Of a stretch of DNA of 64,000 nt, positions 16,025 to 23,793 are shown one piece after another; position 1 is the first letter of the stretch; each line of letters opens with the position of its first letter. The DNA is from Caldanaerobacter subterraneus (GTDB taxonomy: Bacteria > Bacillota > Thermoanaerobacteria > Thermoanaerobacterales > Thermoanaerobacteraceae). A program made the position numbers and the translations under genes. The notes below the pieces were generated by a model that saw only the letters and a program-made list of their open reading frames with translations, was not told the DNA's origin and did no database searches. Where the stretch lies: NCBI RefSeq assembly GCF_004345675.1, contig NZ_SLWU01000007.1, positions 45,935 to 109,934 of the forward strand. Reading direction: 5' to 3'.

Positions 16025-16766
16025 AGCGTATTTAAAAAAAGAAATGCTAGAATCGTGGAGACAGTACAAGTATCTACTACTTTTTATTGGGATTATTCTC
16101 TTTGCCATACTCGACCCCATACTCCTTAAATTGCTTCCAGAAATACTTAAGAGTAAAATAAACGGTGATTTGGCTTCTCTAATACAAATCGACATAAAAT
16201 CTGCTGTACAAAATTACATAAAAGACTTAAACCAAGTAACACTACTTATAGTACTTTTAACTCTAATGGGAAGTTTAAGTGACGAAATATCTTCACAAAA
16301 ACTCATTTTTCCATATTCTAAAGGCGCCAACTTATCTTCTATAGTAATTGCGAAAATACTCCATTACGCAGTTACAATATCAATTTTTATAATATTCGGT
16401 TTTATCATAAATTATTATTATGCAGTTACACTTTTTAGTGAAAACATCATCGCTTTTAAAAATGTATTGATATCAGCCGCATTAATTTCAATTTATTACT
16501 TTTTCGTTATAATATTACTCATGTTTTTAAGCAGCATTTTCAAAAAAGGCGTATTAGCCGCATTACTGGTATTAATGCTTCACATAATATCAGCGCTATT
16601 AGTAAATATTGATAAAATAGCCAAGTTCATTCCTTACAACCTTATCTCACTTGCAAATTCTTTTACTACAGAAAATATATTAACCACAATTTTTTCTGTG
16701 TTGCTATATTGTATAATCCTTTCTTTACTGACAATTAAAAATTATAAAAACAACACTTTTGCTTAG
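16011..16766 (+). CDS. ABC-2 type permease, YxlG-like
   Basis: 251 residues with six predicted membrane helices (about 21-44, 73-92, 119-142, 160-185, 189-207, 225-243). It matches the YxlG/ABC-2 membrane subunit layout: a short cytoplasmic start, a large loop after the first helix (KLLPEILKSKINGDLAS) and a C-terminal hairpin. The start overlaps the ATPase gene, ensuring equal synthesis. It is the last gene of the sigY-like operon; no clear T-run terminator follows before the hairpin at 16806. Confidence 0.82.
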   Translation: MNTFKAYLKKEMLESWRQYKYLLLFIGIILFAILDPILLKLLPEILKSKINGDLASLIQIDIKSAVQNYIKDLNQVTLLIVLLTLMGSLSDEISSQKLIFPYSKGANLSSIVIAKILHYAVTISIFIIFGFIINYYYAVTLFSENIIAFKNVLISAALISIYYFFVIILLMFLSSIFKKGVLAALLVLMLHIISALLVNIDKIAKFIPYNLISLANSFTTENILTTIFSVLLYCIILSLLTIKNYKNNTFA

Positions 16767-16805
16767 AAAAAACTAGGAAAAATCTTATTTATTCCTTTAT
16801 TTAGA

Positions 16806-16863
16806 TTCACCCCTTTTCCTTCTAGCGCGTATTATAAATAGAGCGTTAGGGAAAAGGGGTGAA
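16806..16863 (+). promoter_or_regulatory. hairpin that sequesters the ytaF ribosome site, with possible sporulation promoter
   Basis: Fourteen perfect pairs (16806-16819 with 16850-16863) plus seven more after a 2-nt bulge (16822-16828 with 16843-16849) close a 14-nt loop. The right arm contains GGAAAAGGGGTG, the ytaF ribosome site. No T-run follows, so it is not a simple terminator. AC at 16809-16810, 17 bp, then CGTATTATA (16828-16836) resembles mother-cell sigma promoters. A transcript starting in the loop would leave the ribosome site free, while read-through from the sigY operon would mask it. Confidence 0.55.
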
Positions 16864-16868
16864 AGTAT

Positions 16869-17498
16869 ATGGAATGGTTGATCATCCTCGGATTTGCAGT
16901 ATCAGCCAGTATAGACAATTTTGGCGTAGGGATTTCATATGGCATAAGAAAAATACAAATAAACATTTTTTCAAACACAATAATAGCTGTAATCGCCTTC
17001 CTTTTTAGCCTCTCCGGAATACTTTTTGGCAAATGGCTGAATAAAATTCTTCCCGGGACTCTACCTGTAATAGTTGGAGCCTTCTTGCTTTTCATAATAG
17101 GCCTTAGAATTATTCTGATGGCTCTTCCTCGAAAAGGGGCAAATCCAATACCTTCAAAAGATTGTACTAACCCAAAATCTATAAAAAGCATTTTAGAAAA
17201 TCCCGAAATTGCCGATTTAGACAAATCTGGAGAAATAAGTGTAGGTGAAGCCATCCTTTTAGGAATTGCTCTTTCTGCAAATGCTCTGACAAACGGTTTA
17301 GGAGCAGGGCTTTTAGGTTTTTCCCCTTTTACAATATCCTTTACTACAGCAATAGGAAGTTTTATATCGGTGTGGGGAAGAGTAAAACTAGGTTCAAAAG
17401 TTGCCAACATAAAGATTGGGTCTTTTACAATAGGACAATTTGGCACTGTAATAAGCGGAATAATTCTACTTATCATAGCCTATAAAGCGCTGTTTTAG
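16869..17498 (+). CDS. ytaF: sporulation membrane protein YtaF (MntP-like)
   Basis: 209 residues, six hydrophobic segments arranged as two three-helix halves of the MntP/YtaF fold. Conserved acidic or small motifs occur in each half: SASIDNFGVGISYG (about 11-24) and LSANALTNGLGAG (about 136-148). A soluble linker (about 80-120, NPEIADLDKSGEISVGEA) sits between the halves and carries a DxDxSGExS-like acidic loop. YtaF is found in spore formers; its transport substrate is unknown. Expression is probably gated by the hairpin covering its ribosome site. Confidence 0.9.
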   Translation: MEWLIILGFAVSASIDNFGVGISYGIRKIQINIFSNTIIAVIAFLFSLSGILFGKWLNKILPGTLPVIVGAFLLFIIGLRIILMALPRKGANPIPSKDCTNPKSIKSILENPEIADLDKSGEISVGEAILLGIALSANALTNGLGAGLLGFSPFTISFTTAIGSFISVWGRVKLGSKVANIKIGSFTIGQFGTVISGIILLIIAYKALF

Positions 17499-17563
17499 CA
17501 ATAACATATCTTTTGATTTGCGAATATAATGTAGTAGTCAAGTAAAAGCTAAGAGGTGATTAT

Positions 17564-18229
17564 ATGGAAACAGAAGCAATAGAAAATATACCAAGAGTCT
17601 GTCTCCCTCAGATAGGAGCTCCGGCTCCCGACTTTAAAGCCAACAGCACGTTTGGTCCTATTAAACTTTCCGATTACCGCGGAAAATGGGTAGTGCTTTT
17701 TTCTCACCCGGGGGATTTTACACCTGTATGTACTACAGAATTCATAGCCTTCACACAGGTTTATACTAGTTTTGTAGAAAGAAACGTACAGTTAATAGGC
17801 TTAAGCGTGGACAGCAATCCTTCTCATCTTGCTTGGGTTGAAAATATATATAAAACCACAGGTGTAGAAATTCCCTTCCCTATAATTGAAGACAAAGACA
17901 TGAGAATTGCAAAACTATACGGAATGATATCTCCTGCAGAAACTTCTACAAGCGCTGTCAGAGCAGTATTTATAATAGATGATAAGCAAATACTCCGCCT
18001 CATCCTCTACTATCCGCTAGAAATAGGAAGAAATATACAGGAAATAATACGAATAATAGATGCTCTCCAAACAGTGGATAAATACAAAGTTTTGGCTCCT
18101 GCTAATTGGTATCCTGGAATGCCTGTAATTGTACCTCCTCCAAAAACTTATCCCGAACTTAAACAAAGGCTTAAAAACGTCGAAGGGTACACTTGCACAG
18201 ACTGGTACTTGTGCTATAAAAAAGTTTAA
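17564..18229 (+). CDS. peroxiredoxin (AhpC/TSA, Prx6-type)
   Basis: 221 residues. The peroxidatic Cys56 lies in DFTPVCTTEF, with Thr53 and the VRAVFIID arginine region also conserved. The long C-terminal arm (about 160-221, DKYKVLAPANWYPGMPV) is typical of the thermophile and archaeal Prx6-like group. Cysteines 211 and 217 in YTCTDWYLC could resolve the sulfenate. The enzyme reduces peroxides using a thioredoxin-like donor; a thioredoxin reductase gene is present at 44897. Ribosome site AAGAGGTG; single-gene unit ended by a strong terminator. Confidence 0.95.
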   Translation: METEAIENIPRVCLPQIGAPAPDFKANSTFGPIKLSDYRGKWVVLFSHPGDFTPVCTTEFIAFTQVYTSFVERNVQLIGLSVDSNPSHLAWVENIYKTTGVEIPFPIIEDKDMRIAKLYGMISPAETSTSAVRAVFIIDDKQILRLILYYPLEIGRNIQEIIRIIDALQTVDKYKVLAPANWYPGMPVIVPPPKTYPELKQRLKNVEGYTCTDWYLCYKKV

Positions 18230-18256
18230 GCCGGAAATCCGGCTTAAACTTTTTTA
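18222..18256. terminator. bidirectional terminator after the peroxiredoxin gene
   Basis: AAGTTTAAGCCGG (18222-18234) pairs perfectly with 18239-18251 around AAAT. T-runs follow on the + strand and, shorter, on the minus strand. It also closes the small minus-strand ORF that ends at 18254. Confidence 0.92.
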
Positions 18257-18409
18257 CTTGTTCTGGAAGTCATACACCATAGTTCCTGTGTACAAAAGTC
18301 TTGACCCAAAAGAAAATTTAGGCAAACTTTTTGCATATGACAAAAGAGGTATTGTGATTACTAAAAAAAGAATCACAATCCACAAAATTATTCTCCTAAA
18401 TTTTAACAT
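18254..18409 (-). CDS. 51-residue membrane or secreted small protein
   Basis: A short frame begins with ATG at 18409, preceded by AAGGGGG at a good distance. It encodes a basic start (MLKFRR), a hydrophobic stretch (about 7-24), a possible signal cleavage after SYA (24-26) and a short tail ending YDFQNK. A good sigma-A promoter (TTGAAA-17-TACAAT) lies 23-51 bp upstream and a terminator follows at once. Promoter, ribosome site, frame and terminator together make it a likely real gene. I do not recognise a family. Confidence 0.6.
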   Translation of the reverse strand: MLKFRRIILWIVILFLVITIPLLSYAKSLPKFSFGSRLLYTGTMVYDFQNK

Positions 18410-18431
18410 CTTTATCCCCCTTGCCATCCCC

Positions 18432-18460
18432 ATTGTACCATATATATTCCTTTATTTCAA
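18432..18460 (-). promoter_or_regulatory. sigma-A promoter of the 51-residue ORF
   Basis: On the minus strand TTGAAA (18455-18460) and TACAAT (18432-18437) are separated by exactly 17 bp. The expected start is near 18425. Confidence 0.65.
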
Positions 18461-18504
18461 TGAATATATATTTCTATATGTACCAGCGTATATATGAAAT
18501 TGCC

Positions 18505-18530
18505 ATAAAATAAAAACCCCTCCGAAGGGG
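18505..18530 (-). terminator. terminator after yjbQ
   Basis: CCCCTTCGGAGGGG (18517-18530 on the minus strand) has a stable TTCG-type loop and is followed by TTTTTATTTT. It begins at the base after the yjbQ stop. Confidence 0.92.
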
Positions 18531-18923
18531 TTAAGAGGGGATAATTTTAATATACACTTTTCTTCTTCGCGGCCCATCAAATTCGCAAAAATAAATTCCC
18601 TGCCAAGTTCCCAAGACAAGCTCACCGTTTTCTATAAGCACAGTTACAGAACTCCCTACCAATGAAGCTTTTATATGAGCATCAGAATTTCCTTCAAGGT
18701 GCTTAAAAGAAATATTGGGTATTATTTTGTCAAGAGCAGATAAAATATCTTCTTTTACTGTTGGGTCTGCATTTTCATTTATTGTAATGCCAGCTGTTGT
18801 ATGGGGCACAAAAACTACACAAATTCCTTCTTTTACTCCTGATTTTTTAACTTCTTCTTCCACCTCTTTTGTAATATCTATCATGACTTCTCTCAATGGT
18901 GTATTTATATACACACTCTGCAT
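18531..18923 (-). CDS. YjbQ/UPF0047 family protein
   Basis: 130 residues, full length for UPF0047. Signature motifs are [35 protein letters not shown] and [18 protein letters not shown]. Conserved histidines and the aspartate suggest a metal site. Members complement thiamin-phosphate synthase mutants weakly and are annotated as secondary thiamin-phosphate synthases; the true substrate is uncertain. A real thiE exists at 57975. AAAGGAGG precedes the ATG. Single-gene unit. Confidence 0.92.
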   Translation of the reverse strand: MQSVYINTPLREVMIDITKEVEEEVKKSGVKEGICVVFVPHTTAGITINENADPTVKEDILSALDKIIPNISFKHLEGNSDAHIKASLVGSSVTVLIENGELVLGTWQGIYFCEFDGPRRRKVYIKIIPS

Positions 18924-19000
18924 CCAGATACGCCTCCTTTATCTACCAATTAAATTTATTGCATTTTTTATTATTGAAGGAAGAACTGCCTTTATAAACT

Positions 19001-19036
19001 AAAAAGGGACAAGCAGTATAAGACTGCCTATCCCTT
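19001..19036 (-). terminator. terminator after glmS
   Basis: A 12-pair stem (two G-U) formed by 19006-19017 and 19023-19034 on the minus strand, followed by TTTTTAG. It lies just past the glmS stop. Confidence 0.85.
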
Positions 19037-19042
19037 TAAATT

Positions 19043-20869
19043 TTACTCCACAGTAACAGATTTTGCAAGGTTCCTCGGTTTATCCACGTCACAGCCTTTT
19101 TCTACAGCCATGTAATATGCCAGAAGCTGGAGAGGGACCACTGTCAACACAGGAGTGAGTTCTTTTAAGGTGTCGGGGATGTATATGACTTTGTCCACTA
19201 CTCCTTCCAGCTGCAGGTTTCCTTGCTTTGCAAAAGCAACCACATATCCTCCTCTGGCCTTTACCTCTTTTATATTGCTCAACATTTTTTCGAAGAGGTC
19301 ATCCTGTGTAGCCAGTGCAATTATCAAAGTACCTTCTTCTACCAATGCTAACGTTCCGTGCTTTAACTCTCCAGCTGGGTATGCTTCTGAGTGGATGTAA
19401 GATATCTCTTTGAGCTTTAAAGACCCTTCCATGGCAACAGCGTAATCCAGACCTCTACCAATATAGAATACGTCTTTCACATTGTAATGTTCAGAGGCAA
19501 ATTTTTGTATCACTTCTTTGTTGTCCAAGAGGTATTGAACTTTGTCAGGTAGTTTTTTAAGTTCAGAGATAATCTCTACAACCTTTGTACTGCTCATAGT
19601 CCCCTTCTTTAAGGCAAAGTCCAGCGCAATTAGGTATAAAGCTATGAGCTGTGTAGTATAAGCTTTTGTAGATGCAACGGCTATTTCAGGTCCTGCCCAA
19701 GTATACAAGACTTCATCTGCTTCCCTTGATACAGAACTTCCTACCACATTTGTTATAGCTATGACTCTCGAGCCTTTCCTTTTAGCTTCTTTTAATGCAG
19801 CAATTGTGTCAGCCGTCTCCCCTGACTGGCTTATAACAATTGTGAGAATTCTTTCATTCACAATCGGATTCCTGTATCTAAACTCAGAAGCCACATCTAC
19901 CTCAACAGGTATTCGTGCAAAACTCTCTATCACGTATTTCCCTACAACTCCTGCGTGATATGCAGTTCCACAAGCTACTATAAAGATTTTTTCTATTTTT
20001 TCAAGGTCTTCCTTTGTGATGTTTATATTGTCAAGGACTATCTGGGAATCGTTAATTATCCTTCCCCTCAAAGTATCTTTTATTGCGGCAGGCTGCTCAT
20101 GAATCTCTTTTATCATGAAGTGCTCATAGCCGCCCTTTTCAGCTGCTTCTACGTCCCATTTCACTTCAAAGAGAGATTTGCCTATCTTCCTTCCAAAAAC
20201 ATCTATAAATTCTACACTGTCTTTTTTGATTATGGCAATTTCGTGGTCATCGAGGAAATATACATTTCTTGTGTATTTTAAAATTGCAGGTATATCTGAA
20301 GCAATGAAATTCTCACCATTTCCTATACCTACTATAAGAGGAGCTTCTTTTCTTGCTGCTACTATCATATCCGGATTGTCCTTGCACAAAACCCCCAGAG
20401 CATAAGACCCCTCAATCCTATCCAGCACTTTTCTAAGCGCTTCAACTATATCGCCATTGTAGTAATATTCGAGTAAGTTTGCAACCACTTCCGTATCTGT
20501 TTCTGATATAAAATTATAACCCTCTTCTATCAGCCATTTCTTCAGAGGAAGATAGTTTTCAATAATCCCGTTGTGAACAACTGCAATTAAGCCTGACTGG
20601 GATAAGTGAGGATGCGAATTGGTATCAGAAGGTTCTCCGTGGGTTGCCCATCTGGTATGCCCTATACCTATTGTACCTTCCATATGGTCTTTTTCAACCA
20701 GTTCTCTTAAGACATTGAGCCTTCCTTTAGCTTTCTTTATATTTATATTGCCATTGTGTAAAATGGCAATTCCTGCCGAATCATATCCCCTATACTCTAA
20801 TCTTGTCAAACCTTCCAGCAGTATAGGTGTTGCTTGTTTATCTCCTATATATCCTACAATCCCACACAT
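19043..20869 (-). CDS. glmS: glutamine-fructose-6-phosphate aminotransferase
   Basis: 608 residues, normal length. Cys2 (MCGIVGYIGD) is the glutaminase nucleophile, followed by GHTRWATHGEPS and NSHPH in the N-terminal domain. Two SIS sugar-isomerase domains follow (SQSGETADT, about residue 350, and YIGRGLDYAVAMEGSLKLKE, about 475). The C-terminus ends PRNLAKSVTVE, as in all GlmS. It makes glucosamine-6-phosphate, the entry to UDP-GlcNAc for peptidoglycan. It lies downstream of glmM and behind a glmS ribozyme that destroys the message when product is abundant. Confidence 0.98.
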   Translation of the reverse strand: MCGIVGYIGDKQATPILLEGLTRLEYRGYDSAGIAILHNGNINIKKAKGRLNVLRELVEKDHMEGTIGIGHTRWATHGEPSDTNSHPHLSQSGLIAVVHNGIIENYLPLKKWLIEEGYNFISETDTEVVANLLEYYYNGDIVEALRKVLDRIEGSYALGVLCKDNPDMIVAARKEAPLIVGIGNGENFIASDIPAILKYTRNVYFLDDHEIAIIKKDSVEFIDVFGRKIGKSLFEVKWDVEAAEKGGYEHFMIKEIHEQPAAIKDTLRGRIINDSQIVLDNINITKEDLEKIEKIFIVACGTAYHAGVVGKYVIESFARIPVEVDVASEFRYRNPIVNERILTIVISQSGETADTIAALKEAKRKGSRVIAITNVVGSSVSREADEVLYTWAGPEIAVASTKAYTTQLIALYLIALDFALKKGTMSSTKVVEIISELKKLPDKVQYLLDNKEVIQKFASEHYNVKDVFYIGRGLDYAVAMEGSLKLKEISYIHSEAYPAGELKHGTLALVEEGTLIIALATQDDLFEKMLSNIKEVKARGGYVVAFAKQGNLQLEGVVDKVIYIPDTLKELTPVLTVVPLQLLAYYMAVEKGCDVDKPRNLAKSVTVE

Positions 20870-20902
20870 ATTGCGTCTCCTCTCACTGTGAGTTTATAAA
20901 AT

Positions 20903-21050
20903 TTTCCTGCCCGGACTGCTCTATGCCACAGTCGCCTGTGGTTTTACCAGTCCTCTAACGGTCGCAGGAAGACCGCAGGGCACCCGCCGATGTCTCGATA
21001 AACCCTGCCCTCGTCAACTTAAAGCCTTAAGGCTTTAAGTCCAGGCGCTT
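20903..21050 (-). ncRNA. glmS ribozyme (glucosamine-6-phosphate riboswitch)
   Basis: The leader between glmM and glmS carries the conserved core in order on the minus strand: AAGCGCCTGGACTT, then GTTGACGAGG, GGGTTTATCGA, ATCGGCGGGTGCC, and the P3/P4 parts ending GCAGTCCGGGCAGG. Self-cleavage is expected between 21049 (A) and 21048 (G of GCGCC). Glucosamine-6-phosphate is the catalytic cofactor, and cleavage leads to mRNA decay. The P1 extension AAAGCCTTAAGGCTTT is a perfect hairpin (21020-21037). Confidence 0.96.
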
Positions 21051-21118
21051 CTAAATTAAAGCTTACATTAAATCTCGACTCTACATCTTCCTCTATAGGC
21101 ATCCCTCCTTTCAAAAAA

Positions 21119-22462
21119 TCAGTTCAATTTTCTTTCTATCAAATCAGCCAGCTCTTTTGCCATCTGGCTGATTTTAGCGTAATCTTCACCCTCTACCATA
21201 ACTCTTATGAGAGGTTCTGTGCCAGATGGTCTTATGAGAACTCTTCCTTTCCCTTCCATTTCTTTTTCTAGCTTTTCAATTTCTCTCTTTATGTCTTCAT
21301 CTTCTAGATATTTTTCTTTAAGCTCATTTTTCACTTTGGCATTTACAAGTACCTGAGGATAGGTAGTCATGCAAGAAGCAAGTTCAGACAGTTTTTTACC
21401 TGTATGTTTCATTATTGAACAAAGTTTTAAAGCTGTTATCTCTCCATCTCCTGTAGTATTGTCATCTATGAAAATTATATGTCCTGACTGTTCTCCTCCA
21501 ATAGAATATCCACCTTTTATCATTTCCTCTAATACATATCTATCTCCTACCTTTGTCCTTATAAGCTTAATTCCATGCTCCTTTAAAGCAATTTCAAATC
21601 CTATGTTACTCATGACTGTCGCTACCACAGTATTGTGTTTTAATTTCCCTTTGCTTTTCATATCAATAGCACATATAGCCATTATATGGTCTCCGTCTAC
21701 TATATTCCCTTTTTCGTCAACTGCAATTAATCTGTCCGCATCTCCATCAAAAGCAAGCCCCAGGTCCGCTTTATGTTCTACTACAAGCTGCTGCAATTTC
21801 TCAGGGTGCGTGGATCCACAGCCTACATTGATTTTTTCTCCTAAAGGCTCTGCCGCATAAGCAATTACCTCTGCTCCTAATTCTTTAAACAAAATAGGAG
21901 CTACTGTGCTGCTTGCCCCATAAGCACAGTCAATCACTATTTTAAGCCCTTTTAAGTCTGTATCAATGGTAGACTTTAAAAATTCTATATAATCCCTGTG
22001 AGAAGTCAAGCTTTCTTTTCTTCTGCCTATTCCAATGCCAGTAGGAACAGGAAGTTCTTTTTTTTCATTTATAATTTCCTCTATCCTGTCTTCCAGCTTA
22101 TCAGGCAATTTGTAGCCAAACTTATCAAAGAATTTTATTCCATTATACTCAATCGGATTGTGAGAAGCTGAAATCATAACTCCAGCATCTGCCTTATATA
22201 GCCTAGTCAAATAAGCTACTGCCGGCGTAGGAATTATTCCTACACTTACCACTTCTGCTCCAAGAGATGTAAGCCCAGCAATAAGAGCACATTCCAACAT
22301 ATCGCTTGAAATCCTGCTGTCCTTTCCCACCACAACCTTTGGCCTGTGACTTCCCTCTGTAAGGACATAAGCTCCTGCCCGCCCCAACTCAAAAGCCAGT
22401 TGTGGAGTTAATTCCTTGTTCGCTATTCCCCTCACACCGTCAGTCCCAAAAAGCCTTCCCAT
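21119..22462 (-). CDS. glmM: phosphoglucosamine mutase
   Basis: 447 residues. It converts glucosamine-6-phosphate to glucosamine-1-phosphate. The phosphorylated serine is Ser100 in [13 protein letters not shown]. The Mg loop DGDADR is at about 241-246, the sugar loop GGEQSGH at about 325-331, and the phosphate loop [12 protein letters not shown] near the C-terminus. It precedes glmS in the same direction, so two consecutive steps of UDP-GlcNAc synthesis are clustered; ribozyme cleavage would separate their messages. Confidence 0.97.
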   Translation of the reverse strand: MGRLFGTDGVRGIANKELTPQLAFELGRAGAYVLTEGSHRPKVVVGKDSRISSDMLECALIAGLTSLGAEVVSVGIIPTPAVAYLTRLYKADAGVMISASHNPIEYNGIKFFDKFGYKLPDKLEDRIEEIINEKKELPVPTGIGIGRRKESLTSHRDYIEFLKSTIDTDLKGLKIVIDCAYGASSTVAPILFKELGAEVIAYAAEPLGEKINVGCGSTHPEKLQQLVVEHKADLGLAFDGDADRLIAVDEKGNIVDGDHIMAICAIDMKSKGKLKHNTVVATVMSNIGFEIALKEHGIKLIRTKVGDRYVLEEMIKGGYSIGGEQSGHIIFIDDNTTGDGEITALKLCSIMKHTGKKLSELASCMTTYPQVLVNAKVKNELKEKYLEDEDIKREIEKLEKEMEGKGRVLIRPSGTEPLIRVMVEGEDYAKISQMAKELADLIERKLN

Positions 22463-22535
22463 TCTCTATCCCCTTTCTGTAAAACGTACGATAATATTTT
22501 ATCACAGTTGTCTTTATTGTGCAAAAAAACCTTTT

Positions 22536-23141
22536 TTATTCTGCAAGCATTTCCTTCATTCTGGCTTTTATTTTTTCTTTTAATTCTGCAATTTCTGCTT
22601 TTATATCTTTATTCAAATCAGGGGAGATAGGTTCTCCTACTTTAACTTTTATTTTCCCTCTCAATTTAGGTACATACTTCCCTAAAGGCAAAACTTCCTT
22701 TGTGCCCTGAACGACTACAGGCACAAGAGGTTTACCCGATTTATAAGCAAGGTACATGGCACCTTCATAAATTTTTTCTATAACTCCTTTAGGAGATATG
22801 CCTCCTTCTGGAAATATGCCAATTGAATACCCTTCCTTTAATCTCTCCAAAGCCTTTTTTATGGCTTTTAAGTCAGCTGACTCCTTTTTAATAGGTATCG
22901 CTTTATCTATCAAAAGAAAAGGTTTCAAAAGATAAATATTAAAAAATTCCGAGCTTGCTAAAAATATAATTGGCGTTTTGATGGCACATGCTACTGCTAC
23001 AGGGTCAAGCAAACTTTGATGATTTGAAACAAAAATGTAAGGGCCCTTTGAGAGGTTACCATCTCTTTCCACTTTAAAGGAGTAAAATATCTTGAGAAGT
23101 GCAATTCCAATCAGTCGCAAGACTCTGTAGAGTAAAAACAT
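22536..23141 (-). CDS. plsC: 1-acyl-sn-glycerol-3-phosphate acyltransferase
   Basis: About 201 residues from the ATG at 23141, which has AAAGGGAG upstream; the TTG at 23168 has none. The acyltransferase motifs are NHQSLLDP (HX4D, about 37-44) and the acceptor motif FPEGGISPKG (about 108-117), with an N-terminal membrane-binding segment. It makes phosphatidic acid from lysophosphatidate. In the frame, VPVVVQGTKEVLP is the fourth conserved block. It stands between glmM and the ior genes with its own TATAAT at 23171-23176. Confidence 0.93.
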   Translation of the reverse strand: MFLLYRVLRLIGIALLKIFYSFKVERDGNLSKGPYIFVSNHQSLLDPVAVACAIKTPIIFLASSEFFNIYLLKPFLLIDKAIPIKKESADLKAIKKALERLKEGYSIGIFPEGGISPKGVIEKIYEGAMYLAYKSGKPLVPVVVQGTKEVLPLGKYVPKLRGKIKVKVGEPISPDLNKDIKAEIAELKEKIKARMKEMLAE

Positions 23142-23196
23142 TCCCTTCTCTCCCTTTGGATTTTTCAATTACTATTATACATCTCCTGTGAAATAA

Positions 23197-23216
23197 TAAA
23201 AAGGGGCTTTGCCCCC
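23197..23216 (-). terminator. terminator of the amino-acid catabolic operon (after iorB)
   Basis: GGGGGCAAAGCCCC with a T-run (CCTTTTTATT) directly follows the iorB stop on the minus strand. It closes the 12-kb catabolic region. Confidence 0.88.
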
Positions 23217-23792
23217 TTAATTTAGTTCAAGCCCCTTTCTAAAAGCCTGTATGTTAAGGTCTATATATTTTTTAGGTACATTGTTTCTTATCACTTCTTC
23301 CCAGTCAATGTTCATAAGCCCCAAGTGTTTTACTAAAACTCCTAAAAGCACTATATTCTGGGCCCTCACATTCCCGAGGCCTTCAGCTATTTTATCAGCC
23401 TCCACTGCAATTGTGTGGGCATTGCTCTTTAGTATTTCCAACAAATCCTTTGGATATTCTTCTTTCCCTATTAATACTGAGAGAGGAGGAATCTCAACTG
23501 TATTTACAATCACCGTGCCGCCTTTTTTGAGGTAATTGAGCCACCTTACAGCTTCCATTTTTTCGAAGGCCACTATTACATCAGCAGCTCCCATCTCAAT
23601 CACCGGCGAATAGACTTTTTCCCCAAACCTTATCTGTGTGTTGACACTTCCTCCCCTCTGGGACATTCCATGCACTTCTGACATTTTGACATCATAGCCA
23701 CTTTTAAGTAATCCTTCTGACAGTACATTGCTCGCAAGAATTGTGCCCTGACCTCCTACCCCTACCATCAATACGCTTTTTACCTCTGCCAT
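23217..23792 (-). CDS. iorB: indolepyruvate:ferredoxin oxidoreductase, beta subunit
   Basis: 191 residues of the gamma-type domain of 2-oxoacid oxidoreductases: SVLMVGVGGQGTILASNVLSE at the start, HGMSQRGGSVNTQIRFG and GAADVIVAFEKMEA. It binds CoA with the TPP subunit IorA. The enzyme oxidises indolepyruvate, phenylpyruvate and similar aryl pyruvates to aryl-acetyl-CoA, reducing ferredoxin. It starts one base after iorA and ends the cluster. Confidence 0.94.
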   Translation of the reverse strand: MAEVKSVLMVGVGGQGTILASNVLSEGLLKSGYDVKMSEVHGMSQRGGSVNTQIRFGEKVYSPVIEMGAADVIVAFEKMEAVRWLNYLKKGGTVIVNTVEIPPLSVLIGKEEYPKDLLEILKSNAHTIAVEADKIAEGLGNVRAQNIVLLGVLVKHLGLMNIDWEEVIRNNVPKKYIDLNIQAFRKGLELN

Positions 23793-23793
23793 T

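Noticed and set aside
16806..16863. Hairpin as terminator of the sigY-like operon
   Set aside because: No T-run follows; the right arm is the ytaF ribosome site.
18129..18497. Plus-strand 122-residue ORF
   Set aside because: It lies out of frame in the peroxiredoxin gene and crosses its terminator; the real gene here is the minus-strand 51-residue frame.
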